38,895 bases of DNA from PFJX01 sp964646585 (GCA_964646585.1 CAZYEY010000120.1:1-38895); one strand, 5' to 3'. Numbered from the stretch's first letter, positions 7,765-16,002 are shown. The notes: generated by a model not told the origin, from the letters alone. Numbers and translations: made by a program.

Positions 7765-7789
7765 AATCGGTTATCGAGTTGATTATGAT
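7760..7789 (+). promoter_or_regulatory. Sigma-70 promoter of the H-NS-like gene
   Basis: TTGCGA (7760-7765), 18-nt spacer, TATGAT (7784-7789), in a locally AT-rich stretch. The predicted start near 7796 leaves a leader of about 40 nt before the ATG at 7835. The rest of the 7606-7834 gap shows no gene. Confidence 0.65.
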
Positions 7790-7834
7790 TTTGTATTCCC
7801 GATGAGTGCGGGATGTTTTCAACGGAGATATGAC

Positions 7835-8131
7835 ATGGCTTCATACCAGGAAATCCTTTCCCAAATCGAAGAACTGAAACGCAAAGCCGAGGAGGCGCGC
7901 AAACAGGAAATGTCCGGCGCTCTTGCAGAAATCAGGCGTCTGATGGCTGAATTCGGCATCACCGTGGAAGACATCGTTGGCAGAGCCGGCAAAGCCAAGT
8001 CCAAGGGTGGCATGGTGGCGAAATACCGTGATCCTGACAGCGGCAAGACCTGGACTGGCCGCGGTCGCCGCCCCGCCTGGGTGGCCGAGCTGGAGAAACA
8101 GGGCAAGAGTCTGGATTCCTGCAAGATCTGA
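7835..8131 (+). CDS. hns: H-NS-family nucleoid-associated protein
   Basis: 98 aa. N-terminal coiled-coil oligomerisation region (about 5-45, rich in Glu/Lys) and a C-terminal DNA-binding domain with the H-NS signature KTWTGRGRRPAWV near residues 69-82. Length fits the short H-NS-like proteins common in betaproteobacteria. They bind AT-rich, often horizontally acquired, DNA and silence it. The start at 7835 has CGGAGA about 7 nt upstream; the longer in-frame start at 7760 lies inside the promoter. A strong bidirectional terminator follows. Confidence 0.95.
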   Translation: MASYQEILSQIEELKRKAEEARKQEMSGALAEIRRLMAEFGITVEDIVGRAGKAKSKGGMVAKYRDPDSGKTWTGRGRRPAWVAELEKQGKSLDSCKI

Positions 8132-8147
8132 CTTGGTCCCGACTAGT

Positions 8148-8174
8148 AAAAAAGCCCCGCCAGTCGGGGCTTTT
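8148..8174. terminator. Bidirectional terminator between hns and sucA
   Basis: Six A residues, GCCCCG, a 5-nt loop, CGGGGC, then TTTT. On the plus strand it ends hns; on the minus strand it ends the sdh-gltA-sucA operon, with six T residues after the stem. Confidence 0.9.
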
Positions 8175-8192
8175 GATTATTAATGACCCATT

Positions 8193-10898
8193 TCAGGCCA
8201 GGGCGGCGGCCAGGATTTCCTCCAGTTGCTTCTTGTGGAGGCTGGCAATGCCAGTGGCGGGGGCAGAAGATTCCGGCCGGCCCGCATACCGAATCGGCAA
8301 CTGGCTGAATTGGGCCAGATGATGGGCCATGAATCGCCAAGGTCCCTGATTTCTCGGTTCATCCTGGGCCCAGACGATTTCCCGTGTGTTGGAATAGCGG
8401 GCCAGCACCGCCTGCAATTCCAGATCGGGAACTGGATAAAGCTGTTCGACCCGGATGAGGCCGATATGGGCCCATTGCTTTTCCCTGCGGGTTTTCTCCA
8501 GGTCGTAATAAACCCGGCCACTGCAGAAAACCAGACGTTTGACGGTGGCAGGTTCAGGATTCGAGGGATCGTCCAGGATCGGGGAAAATGCGCCCTGGAC
8601 CAATTCCTGAAGCCTGGAAATCGCTTCCGGGTGCCGCAACAAACTCTTGGGCGTGAATACCACCAGGGGTTTGCGATAGGGCCTCACGACTTGCCGGCGT
8701 AATACATGGAAAATCTGGGCCGGTGTGGTGGGTTGGACGATCTGGATATTGTCGTGGGCAGCGAGTTGCAGGAAACGCTCGATGCGGCCGGAGGAATGCT
8801 CCGGCCCCTGGCCTTCGTAGCCGTGGGGTAGGAACAGGGTCAGGCCATTCAAACGGTCCCACTTGGTTTCTCCCGAGGCGATGAACTGGTCGATGACCAC
8901 CTGGGCGCCGTTGGCGAAATCCCCGAACTGGGCCTCCCAGATGACCAACTGATCTGGGGCTGAACTCGCATAGCCATACTCGAATGCCAGCACCGCCTCC
9001 TCGGACAGCAGGGAGTCGATGACCAGGAAATTGGCTTGGCCCGGGATCAGGTGCTGCAGGGGGATATAGGCGCCGGAATCCCATTTCTCCCGGTTCTGGT
9101 CGTGCAGGACCGCGTGGCGGTGGAAGAAGGTGCCCCGACCGGAGTCCTGGCCGGACAGGCGGACGGGCGTGCCGTCGGTCAGCAGGCTGGCGTATGCCAG
9201 ACTCTCCGCCATGCCCCAGTCCAGAGGCAGGCTGCCCTCCCCCATCTGACGTCGGTCGTCCATGATCTTCTTGACCCGGGGATGCAGGGTGAAGCTGGCT
9301 GGTACATCCACCAGCCGCCTGGCCAGGGCCTGGAGCCTGTTCATGGGAATGGCGGTGGGGGTGGAGACGCGCCAGTGGGTGTACTTGTAAATGCCCCAGT
9401 CGGCGGCGAATTCGCTCTTGGGGCCGCTCTGGCGGCCTGCCGGCGCATCCAGCGTGGCCTTGTAGGCCTGGATCAGCCTGTCCGGTTCATCCGCATCCAG
9501 CGTGCCCAGCCCCACCAGCTTTTCTGCATAAAGGGTGCGGGTGCTTGGCAGGGCGCTGATACGCCGGTACATGAGGGGTTGGGTGGCCATGGGCTCATCC
9601 TGCTCGTTGTGGCCCAGTCGCCGATAGCAGATGAGGTCGATGGCGATGTCCCGCTTCCAGAACATGCGGTATTCCATGGCGATGCGGGTGGCCCGGATCA
9701 CCGCCTCCGGATCGTCGCCGTTCACGTGCAGGACCGGGGCTTCGACCATCTTCATCACGTCGGTGCAATACAGACTGGAGCGGGAATCCCGGGGATCCGA
9801 GGTGGTGAAGCCGATCTGGTTGTTGACCACGATATGAATGGTGCCGCCCGTGCGGAAGCCCCGGGTCGCCGCCATGTTCAGTGTCTCCATGACCACCCCC
9901 TGACCGGCGAAGGCGGCATCGCCATGGATGAGTACCGGCATGACCTGACTGCCGTCCCGGTCGCCCCGGCGCTGCTGCTGGGCCCGCACCCAGCCCTCCA
10001 CCACCGGATTGACGATCTCCAGGTGAGAGGGGTTGAAGGCCAGGGCCACGCGAATGGGGCCGCCGAGGGTGGTGAGGTCGGCGGCGAAGCCTTGGTGGTA
10101 CTTCACGTCACCGGTCTTGTTGGCCTCCACCTCGTCGTGGTGGGCATGTTCGAACAGGTCGATGACCGAGCGGCCCAGCACGTTGTGGAGCACGTTGAGG
10201 CGGCCCCGGTGAGCCATGCCCAGACCGATCTCCTGGATGCCCGCACGGGCGGCCTGGTCGATGAGGTCGTTGAGGAGAGGGATGAGGGACTCGCCCCCTT
10301 CCAGCGAGAACCGCTTCTGCCCCACAAAGCGGGTGTGCAGCGTCTTCTCCAGAGTCTCGGCGGCAGTGAGCTGGGTCAGCAGCCAGCGGCGCAAGTCGGT
10401 GTCGAACCGGGGGGCGAAATCCTCGCTCTCCAGACGTTTTTGCAGCCAGCGCTTCTGCTGGGTATCGGTCAGATGCATGTATTCCGCCGACAGGGTGCCG
10501 CAATAGGCTTTCTTCACCCGGGCGATGATGTTCCTCAGGGTGTCCCGGGCCGGGCCGGCCAGGGAGCCCGTCTCGTATTCCGTGTCCAGGTCGGCGGCGG
10601 TCAGGCCGTGGTTGCCAGGATCCAGTTCCGGGATGTGGGGCGGAGGCAGCCGCTTCAGAGGGTCCAGGTTCGCTGCCCGAAAGCCGTGGAAACGGTAGGC
10701 GTTGATGAGCTGGAGCACGCCCACCTGGGTCGCCTCGCATTTCAGCAACGGCAGATCCGAGACCGTCACTGCTTCCCGCTTTTCGAAGCGCACCGGCGCC
10801 AGCGGCGGCACCAGGTCGGGCCGCTCGTTCTCCAGGGCGGCCAAGTAGTCGGCGCTACCGGAAAACAATGCGGTTACGGGCAGTGAATCGCGCTTCAT
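8193..10898 (-). CDS. sucA: 2-oxoglutarate dehydrogenase E1 component
   Basis: 901 aa, slightly shorter than E. coli SucA. Thiamine-diphosphate-dependent decarboxylase that starts oxidative decarboxylation of 2-oxoglutarate to succinyl-CoA in the TCA cycle. Recognisable stretches are IGLGMAHRGRLNVL, VKYHQGF, FNPSHLEIVNPVV, the HGDAAFAGQG thiamine-diphosphate motif, VNNQIGFTT and the C-terminal IVWAQDEPRNQGPW. GAGGGG precedes the ATG. It is the last gene of the TCA operon and is followed at once by a terminator. The usual partners sucB (E2) and lpd (E3) are absent and must lie elsewhere. Confidence 0.97.
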   Translation of the reverse strand: MKRDSLPVTALFSGSADYLAALENERPDLVPPLAPVRFEKREAVTVSDLPLLKCEATQVGVLQLINAYRFHGFRAANLDPLKRLPPPHIPELDPGNHGLTAADLDTEYETGSLAGPARDTLRNIIARVKKAYCGTLSAEYMHLTDTQQKRWLQKRLESEDFAPRFDTDLRRWLLTQLTAAETLEKTLHTRFVGQKRFSLEGGESLIPLLNDLIDQAARAGIQEIGLGMAHRGRLNVLHNVLGRSVIDLFEHAHHDEVEANKTGDVKYHQGFAADLTTLGGPIRVALAFNPSHLEIVNPVVEGWVRAQQQRRGDRDGSQVMPVLIHGDAAFAGQGVVMETLNMAATRGFRTGGTIHIVVNNQIGFTTSDPRDSRSSLYCTDVMKMVEAPVLHVNGDDPEAVIRATRIAMEYRMFWKRDIAIDLICYRRLGHNEQDEPMATQPLMYRRISALPSTRTLYAEKLVGLGTLDADEPDRLIQAYKATLDAPAGRQSGPKSEFAADWGIYKYTHWRVSTPTAIPMNRLQALARRLVDVPASFTLHPRVKKIMDDRRQMGEGSLPLDWGMAESLAYASLLTDGTPVRLSGQDSGRGTFFHRHAVLHDQNREKWDSGAYIPLQHLIPGQANFLVIDSLLSEEAVLAFEYGYASSAPDQLVIWEAQFGDFANGAQVVIDQFIASGETKWDRLNGLTLFLPHGYEGQGPEHSSGRIERFLQLAAHDNIQIVQPTTPAQIFHVLRRQVVRPYRKPLVVFTPKSLLRHPEAISRLQELVQGAFSPILDDPSNPEPATVKRLVFCSGRVYYDLEKTRREKQWAHIGLIRVEQLYPVPDLELQAVLARYSNTREIVWAQDEPRNQGPWRFMAHHLAQFSQLPIRYAGRPESSAPATGIASLHKKQLEEILAAALA

Positions 10899-10920
10899 GA
10901 CGGCCCCTCGTGAAACATGC

Positions 10921-10934
10921 CTAGTTCAAACTAG
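10921..10934. promoter_or_regulatory. Inverted repeat upstream of sucA
   Basis: CTAGTT, 2-nt centre, AACTAG, 22 nt before the sucA start in the 96-nt gltA-sucA gap. A weak TTGCAC / TAGTTT promoter-like pair (minus strand) overlaps it. It could be an operator or an mRNA structure separating gltA and sucA expression. Confidence 0.35.
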
Positions 10935-10994
10935 AGTCTGGTTTGTTGCGGTGCAAGATCAATTTGGCGCGATGCATTCGGGGATTGACGCCGG

Positions 10995-12287
10995 TCATGT
11001 CCCCCGCAAGGCGATGGGCACGAAGTCCCGCCGCTGGGGGCCAGTGTAGAGCTGCCTCGGCCGGGCGATCTTGTGCCCAGGGGAAGCCACCATCTCGTTC
11101 CACTGGGCGATCCAGCCGGCGGTGCGGGCCAGGGCAAAGATGGCGGTGAACATGGAGGTGGGAATGCCCAGGGCCCGCAGCACGATGCCGGAATAGAAAT
11201 CCACATTGGGATAGAGCTTCTTCTGGATGAAGTACTCGTCCTCCAGAGCGATCTGTTCGAGCTTCAACGCGATCTTGAACATGGGGTCGTCGTGCAGGCC
11301 CAATTCGTCCAGGACCTCGTGGCAGGTCTGGCGCATGATGGCAGCGCGCGGATCCATGTGCTTGTAGACCCGGTGGCCGAAACCCATCAGCTTGAAGCCG
11401 GAAGTCTTGTCCTTGGCCTTGCTGATGTATTGGCCGATGCGGGAGACATCGCCGATGTCCGCCAGCATCTTCAGCACCGCCTCGTTGGCGCCCCCGTGCA
11501 GGGGCCCCCACAGGCATGCGGTGCCAGCGGCGATGCAGGCGAAAGGGTTGGCGTAGCTGGAGCCGGCGATGCGCACGGTGGAGGTGGAGGCATTCTGCTC
11601 GTGGTCCGCGTGCAGGATGAAGATGCGGTCCAAGGCCCGGGACAGCACCGGGCTGGGCTGGTAGCGCTCGCAGGGCGTGGCGTGGAGCATGTGGAGGAAG
11701 TTCTCGGTGTAGCCCAGGTAGTTCTGTGGGTACACGAAGGGCTCGCCCTTGTTGTACTTGTAGGACCAGGCCGCCACCGTGGGCACCTTGGCCAGCAGGC
11801 GGAACATGGAGATCTCCCGCTGCCTGGGGTCCGCCACATCGCTACTTTCCGGATAGAAGGCCGCCATGGCGCCGATGATGGACACCATGACCGCCATGGG
11901 ATGGGCATCCCGCCGGAAGCCCTTGTATAGGGACAGCATCTGGTCGTGCAGCATGGTATGCCGGCTGACCGTGTAGTCGAACGCTTTCTTCTCCTCGGCG
12001 GTAGGCAGTTCCCCATGCCAAAGCAGATAGGCGGTCTCCAGGAAGTCCGAGCGCTCGGCCAGCTGCTCGATGGGATAACCCCGGTAGTAGAGCAATCCCT
12101 GATCGCCATCGATGAAAGTGATGCTGGAGGAGCAGCTCGCCGTGGAGAGGAAGCCCGGGTCGTAGGTGAAGTAGCCCTGGTTGCCCAGGGTGCGGGTATC
12201 GATGACATCCGGCCCCAGGGTTCCACCCATGCAGGGTAGTTCGATGGTGGCATCGCCGATTTTCAGGGTGGCATTGGGCTTGTTCAT
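10995..12287 (-). CDS. gltA: Citrate synthase (type II, hexameric class)
   Basis: 430 aa, the size of E. coli GltA. Condenses acetyl-CoA and oxaloacetate to citrate. Visible landmarks are DGDQGLLYYRGYPIEQLAE, the HADHEQNASTSTVR block, the active-site His in WGPLHGGANE, the second His region MGFGHRVYKHMDPRA and the C-terminal NVDFYSGIVLRALGIP. The ATG overlaps the sdhE stop by ATGA, showing tight coupling in the sdh-gltA operon. Confidence 0.97.
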   Translation of the reverse strand: MNKPNATLKIGDATIELPCMGGTLGPDVIDTRTLGNQGYFTYDPGFLSTASCSSSITFIDGDQGLLYYRGYPIEQLAERSDFLETAYLLWHGELPTAEEKKAFDYTVSRHTMLHDQMLSLYKGFRRDAHPMAVMVSIIGAMAAFYPESSDVADPRQREISMFRLLAKVPTVAAWSYKYNKGEPFVYPQNYLGYTENFLHMLHATPCERYQPSPVLSRALDRIFILHADHEQNASTSTVRIAGSSYANPFACIAAGTACLWGPLHGGANEAVLKMLADIGDVSRIGQYISKAKDKTSGFKLMGFGHRVYKHMDPRAAIMRQTCHEVLDELGLHDDPMFKIALKLEQIALEDEYFIQKKLYPNVDFYSGIVLRALGIPTSMFTAIFALARTAGWIAQWNEMVASPGHKIARPRQLYTGPQRRDFVPIALRGT

Positions 12288-12538
12288 GGTCTTGGGTATC
12301 GGGTGGATCGAATCAATGCCACCACTTCAGAGAACTCGTCGGGCGGCGCCTGCTCCCCGGTCAACCAGTCGTACAGGGCCATGTCATCCTGGTCCAGCAG
12401 TCGGGCAAAAGCACCCTGCCCTTGGGGAGAAAGATCGGGATAACGGGTTTCGAGAAACAAGCTCAGCCAGGCATCCAGTTCCAGCATCCCACGCCGGCAC
12501 AGCCAGCGCAGGCGGCTTTCGGTCGTGGGATCTTGCAT
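12284..12538 (-). CDS. sdhE: Succinate dehydrogenase assembly factor (FAD insertion)
   Basis: 84 aa. SdhE/YgfY family, which promotes covalent FAD attachment to SdhA. The conserved RRGMLELD motif (RGxxE type) is at about residues 15-22, followed by the small helical-bundle pattern (LDQDDMALYDWLTG). It sits between sdhB (6-nt gap) and gltA (ATGA overlap), the standard betaproteobacterial position. Confidence 0.94.
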   Translation of the reverse strand: MQDPTTESRLRWLCRRGMLELDAWLSLFLETRYPDLSPQGQGAFARLLDQDDMALYDWLTGEQAPPDEFSEVVALIRSTRYPRP

Positions 12539-12544
12539 GGCCGA

Positions 12545-13243
12545 TTACAGTGCCCGTTTCACGAGGAGCGACTTGATTTTGCCGATGGCCTCGGTGGGGT
12601 TCAAGCCTTTGGGGCAGACCTCCACGCAGTTCATGATGCCGTGGCAGCGGAACAGGCGGTAGGGGTCTTCCAGGTAGTCGAGGCGCTCGTCGGTGGCCTG
12701 GTCCCGGGTGTCGGCGATGAACCGGTAGCCCTGCAGCAGGGCGGCCGGGCCGAGAAACTTGTCCGGATTCCACCAGAAGGAGGGGCAGGAGGTGGTGCAG
12801 CAGCCGCACAGGATGCACTCCCACAGGCCGTCCAGCTCGGCCCGGTCCTCCGGGCTTTGCAGGCGCTCGTTCTCCGGTTCCGGGTCCAGGTTGATGAGGT
12901 AGGGCTTCACCGCCTTGTAATGCTGGTAGAACTGGGCCATGTCCACGATGAGATCCCGGATCACGCCCAGCCTGGGCAGAGGACGGATGGTGACGGGCTC
13001 CTTCAGTCCTTCCAGAGCGGTGATGCAGGCCAGCACGTTGGTGCCGTTGACATTGACACCGTCGGAGCCGCACACGCCCTCCCGGCAGGAGCGGCGGAAG
13101 GACAGGCTCTCGTCCAGTGTGTCCTTGATGGCGATGAGGGCGTCCAGCACCTTCTTGCCCTTGGGGTCGAAGTCCAGCTCGTAGTCCTGCATGTGCGGCC
13201 CGGAACCGGATTCGGGATCGTAGCGGTAGATACGGAAGCGCAT
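12545..13243 (-). CDS. sdhB: Succinate dehydrogenase iron-sulfur subunit
   Basis: 232 aa. Carries electrons from SdhA FAD to the membrane quinone site. The [2Fe-2S] region is CREGVCGSDG with a later Cys (VLACITAL). The [4Fe-4S] motif is CILCGCCTTSCP and the [3Fe-4S] motif CHGIMNCVEVCPKGLNP. All ligands are intact. Its ATG shares one base with the sdhA stop codon (TGATG). Confidence 0.97.
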   Translation of the reverse strand: MRFRIYRYDPESGSGPHMQDYELDFDPKGKKVLDALIAIKDTLDESLSFRRSCREGVCGSDGVNVNGTNVLACITALEGLKEPVTIRPLPRLGVIRDLIVDMAQFYQHYKAVKPYLINLDPEPENERLQSPEDRAELDGLWECILCGCCTTSCPSFWWNPDKFLGPAALLQGYRFIADTRDQATDERLDYLEDPYRLFRCHGIMNCVEVCPKGLNPTEAIGKIKSLLVKRAL

Positions 13244-15003
13244 CAGTACGTCCTTTCCTTGGGCTGGAAGGTCTCGACGGTGAGGGGCTTCAGGCGCACC
13301 GGCTTGTAGTCGAGCTGATCGTTCTCCCTGAAATAAAGAGAATGGCGCAGCCAGCGGTCATCATCCCGCTTGGGATGATCTTCCCGGGTATGGGCGCCGC
13401 GGCTCTCCGTGCGGGCCAGGGCGGAAACCAGGGTGGCCCGGGAAATGCCCATGAGATTCTCCAGTTCCAGGGCTTCCAGGCGGGCGGTGTTGAACATCTT
13501 GCTGCGGTCGGCCAGGGCGGCATCCGGCAGGCGGGCCTCCACCTTGTCCAGCAGTTCCAGGCCCTCCTTGAGCAGGGCCTCGGTTCGGTAGACGCCACAG
13601 TGGTCCTGCATGATCTTCTGCATTTCCCCCCTCAGGCCGGCCACGGTTTCCGTGCCCTTGGGCTTGTCCCAGCGGGCCAGGCGGGCCAGGGCCTTGTCCA
13701 CCTCGGCCTGGGGCAAGGGGCGCGGAAAGGGGTTTTCCTTCAGGTAATCGATCATGTGCTGGCCGGCGGCGCGGCCGAACACCACCAGATCCAGCAGGGA
13801 GTTGCCCCCCAGCCGGTTGGCGCCATGCACGGATACGCAGGCGCACTCGCCCACGGCATAGAGACCGGGCACCGCCTCCTCCGGGCCGGTACGCACTGGC
13901 GACACCACCTGGCCGTGCAGGTTGGAAGGAATGCCCCCCATCATGTAATGGGCCGTAGGGGTCACGGGGATGGGCGCGTCGATGGGGTCCACCCCGGCAA
14001 ATTGCATGGACAGCTCCCGGATGCCGGGCAGGCGAGACTTGATCTTGTCGGCGCCCAGCTTGCGGATGTCCAGATGCACGTAGTCGCCGTGCTCGCCGCA
14101 GCCGCGGCCGGCCCGGATCTCCTGGGCGATGGCCCGGGCCACCACGTCCCGGGAGGCCAGATCCTTGGCGTTGGGGGCGTAACGGGGCATGAACGCCTCG
14201 TTGTCCTTGTTGTAGAGGATGCCGCCCTCCCCTCGCACGCCTTCCGATATCAGGCTGCCCACCTCGGGGATGCCGGTGGGGTGGAACTGCCAGAACTCCA
14301 TGTCCTCCAGGGGCAGGCCGGCCCGCAGCACCATGCCCAGGCCATCGCCGGTGTTGATGTGGGCATTGGTGGAGTGGCGGAAGATGCGGCAGGCCCCCCC
14401 GGTGGCCAGCAGGGTTGCCCGGGACTCGAACAGGCAGGGCTCGCCGCTCTCGATCTCCAGGGCCACCACCCCCAGCACGTAGCCTTCCTGGTCCCGCACC
14501 AGGTCCAGGGCGAAGAACTCCTCGAAGAACTGGGTGCGGGCAGCGATGTTGCGCTGGTACAGGGTGTGCAGCAGGGCATGGCCGGTGCGGTCTGCGGCGG
14601 CGCAGGTGCGGATGGCCTGCTCGCCGCCGTAGTTCTTGGACTGGCCGCCGAAGGGCCGCTGGTAGATCTTGCCATTGTCCAGCCTGGAGAATGGCAGCCC
14701 CATGTGCTCCAGCTCGTACACCGCCGACAGGGCGTTGCGGCACATGAACTCGATGGCGTCCTGGTCGCCCAGATAGTCCGAGCCTTTCACCGTGTCGTAC
14801 ATGTGCCAGTGCCAGTTGTCCTCGGAGACGTTGGCCAGGGCCGCGGTGATGCCCCCCTGGGCGGAGACCGTATGGGAGCGGGTGGGAAAGACCTTGGACA
14901 GCAGGGCCACCTTCAGGTTGGCCTGGGACAATTGCAGGGCGGCACGCAGGCCCGCCCCGCCGCCGCCGACAATTACGGCATCAAAGGTTCTCTTCGGGAT
15001 CAT
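13243..15003 (-). CDS. sdhA: Succinate dehydrogenase flavoprotein subunit
   Basis: 586 aa. Oxidises succinate to fumarate with covalently bound FAD. It begins with the dinucleotide fold (DAVIVGGGGAGLRAAL) and has the flavinylation motif SHTVSAQGGI. The substrate region HPTGI and the Arg-containing GANRLGGNSLLDLVVFGR block follow. GAGGA lies about 6 nt before the ATG. Upstream is a 139-nt gap from sdhD holding a small ORF that resembles this N-terminus. The ATG overlaps that ORF's TGA. Confidence 0.97.
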   Translation of the reverse strand: MIPKRTFDAVIVGGGGAGLRAALQLSQANLKVALLSKVFPTRSHTVSAQGGITAALANVSEDNWHWHMYDTVKGSDYLGDQDAIEFMCRNALSAVYELEHMGLPFSRLDNGKIYQRPFGGQSKNYGGEQAIRTCAAADRTGHALLHTLYQRNIAARTQFFEEFFALDLVRDQEGYVLGVVALEIESGEPCLFESRATLLATGGACRIFRHSTNAHINTGDGLGMVLRAGLPLEDMEFWQFHPTGIPEVGSLISEGVRGEGGILYNKDNEAFMPRYAPNAKDLASRDVVARAIAQEIRAGRGCGEHGDYVHLDIRKLGADKIKSRLPGIRELSMQFAGVDPIDAPIPVTPTAHYMMGGIPSNLHGQVVSPVRTGPEEAVPGLYAVGECACVSVHGANRLGGNSLLDLVVFGRAAGQHMIDYLKENPFPRPLPQAEVDKALARLARWDKPKGTETVAGLRGEMQKIMQDHCGVYRTEALLKEGLELLDKVEARLPDAALADRSKMFNTARLEALELENLMGISRATLVSALARTESRGAHTREDHPKRDDDRWLRHSLYFRENDQLDYKPVRLKPLTVETFQPKERTY

Positions 15004-15146
15004 GCTGTCCTCGGGCTGATAAGGGTGTTCGTGTCGGCGCCAGGCGTCGCCTCGCGGCCGGTCGCGCCTGCCGCTGCGCGGCAGGCGCTGCTCCCTGCTC
15101 GCGCCGCCCCGACAATCGCGGCATCGGGAGTGGGCTTCGAAATCAC
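15000..15146 (-). pseudogene. 48-codon ORF resembling a decayed copy of the sdhA N-terminus
   Basis: Starts with GTG overlapping the sdhD stop (GTGA) and ends with TGA overlapping the sdhA ATG (ATGA). Its first residues (VISKPTPDAAIVGAARAG) align with SdhA (MIPKRTFDAVIVGGGGAG) without gaps. Over the first 13 codons about 26 of 39 bases match, and the IVG core of the FAD fold is kept while its glycines are lost. The rest is low-complexity Ala/Gly/Arg sequence containing the 15064-15088 hairpin. It may be a relic of a duplicated sdhA start, or it may be translated simply as a coupling bridge between sdhD and sdhA. Confidence 0.45.
15064..15088. repeat. Palindromic repeat in the sdhD-sdhA gap
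   Basis: GCGCCTGCCGC, 3-nt loop, GCGGCAGGCGC: a perfect 11-bp stem. The inner part matches the hairpin at 22225-22237 near the rimO-nudJ junction except for one compensatory base-pair change, which suggests a REP-like family. It could stabilise or process the operon mRNA. Confidence 0.55.
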
Positions 15147-15487
15147 TTCACGCTCCAGAGGATGTCCACGGTCCAGACCAGGCAGCCGAGATAGAGGGCG
15201 CCGAAGGCCAGGTACAGAGCCAGACGCAACACTAGGAAATGCACGTAGTCGATGAAGATCTCGCGCAGGCCGATCCAGGCGTGGACCAGCAGGGATGCGA
15301 CGAACAGCAGGCTCCCCACCTTCATGGCCGTGGGCACGAAAAGACCGCGCCAGACCAGGAAGTCCATGGGCCCGGCGGCCAGGAAGAGCATGAGGAAGAC
15401 GACCAGAAAGGCCGCCATGTAGATCGCGCTGGCCCGTTGCAAAAGCCACATGTCCAGCCCGCGATGGGCGCCACTCACGTGCCTCAT
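15143..15487 (-). CDS. sdhD: Succinate dehydrogenase membrane anchor subunit SdhD
   Basis: 114 aa with three hydrophobic helices, at about 22-39, 53-74 and 86-112. QRASAIYM near residues 17-24 and HAWIGLREIFIDYV near 69-82 are the conserved anchor motifs; His69 is the likely heme b ligand. The start at 15487 overlaps the sdhC stop by ATGA. An in-frame opening reaching 15961 is only a shadow across sdhC. Anchors SdhAB to the inner membrane and forms the quinone site with SdhC. Confidence 0.93.
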   Translation of the reverse strand: MRHVSGAHRGLDMWLLQRASAIYMAAFLVVFLMLFLAAGPMDFLVWRGLFVPTAMKVGSLLFVASLLVHAWIGLREIFIDYVHFLVLRLALYLAFGALYLGCLVWTVDILWSVK

Positions 15488-15885
15488 AGCCCCCTCCCCA
15501 GCAAGGAAGTCAGGGCGACGAGGCCCACCAGGAGGGCGGCCAGAACCAGGGTCAGCCAGGCGGTCTGCCGTGCCCGTTCCTTGCCTTCTCCCAGGCCGAA
15601 ATCGAAGCCCAGATGGCGCATCCCGGCAAGGAAATGGTGCAGCAGCGCCCACAGCAGTCCCAGGCCGATGAGCCAGCCCAGGCCATGGGAAAAGAGCTCC
15701 GTCACCCGGTCGTAGTAGTAGGGTGAGCGCAGGGAGCGGGAGAACAGGAACAGCAGGATGGGGATCGCCAGGGAGAGCCCGGCGCCGCTGACCCGGTGCA
15801 GGATGGACACGATCCCGCCTATGGGCAGGCGAATGGCCATCAGATTGAGAAAAAACGGCCGCTGCCGATGGATGCGACTGGTCAT
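15484..15885 (-). CDS. sdhC: Succinate dehydrogenase cytochrome b556 subunit SdhC
   Basis: 133 aa with three membrane helices. Conserved features are RPFFLNL, the HRVSGAGLSL quinone-site motif and HHFLAGMRHLGFD, which carries the heme ligand His. The ATG at 15885 is preferred over one at 15927 because AAGGACGGAG lies upstream and family members begin near this point; the earlier ATG has no ribosome site. First gene of the TCA operon, with a sigma-70-like promoter about 50 nt upstream. Confidence 0.94.
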   Translation of the reverse strand: MTSRIHRQRPFFLNLMAIRLPIGGIVSILHRVSGAGLSLAIPILLFLFSRSLRSPYYYDRVTELFSHGLGWLIGLGLLWALLHHFLAGMRHLGFDFGLGEGKERARQTAWLTLVLAALLVGLVALTSLLGRGL

Positions 15886-15936
15886 GGCTCCGTCCTTCGC
15901 AAACGCGCCCGTGTTCCGGGTCGCCATAGTCGCTGC

Positions 15937-15965
15937 ATTTAACGCTTATTGCGCCGCACAATCAA
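15937..15965 (-). promoter_or_regulatory. Sigma-70-like promoter of the sdh operon
   Basis: Minus strand: TTGATT, 17-nt spacer, TTAAAT. Four of six bases match consensus in each box and the spacing is ideal. It lies in the 117-nt gap between the reductase gene and sdhC, about 50 nt before the sdhC ATG. The operon may also be reached by transcription from the upstream reductase gene. Confidence 0.55.
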
Positions 15966-16002
15966 CTTCGAAATCACCGTATTTGACGGATGGGAAAATT
16001 GC

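Noticed and set aside
9036..10886. 616-codon plus-strand open frame opposite sucA
   Set aside because: No family pattern; it mirrors the strongly coding sucA frame.
13342..15255. 637-codon plus-strand open frame opposite sdhA
   Set aside because: Antisense shadow of sdhA with Gly/His-rich low-information sequence.
15143..15961. 272-codon minus-strand frame as one long gene
   Set aside because: Only its last 115 codons are real (sdhD). The rest runs out of frame through sdhC, which has clear membrane helices and family motifs.
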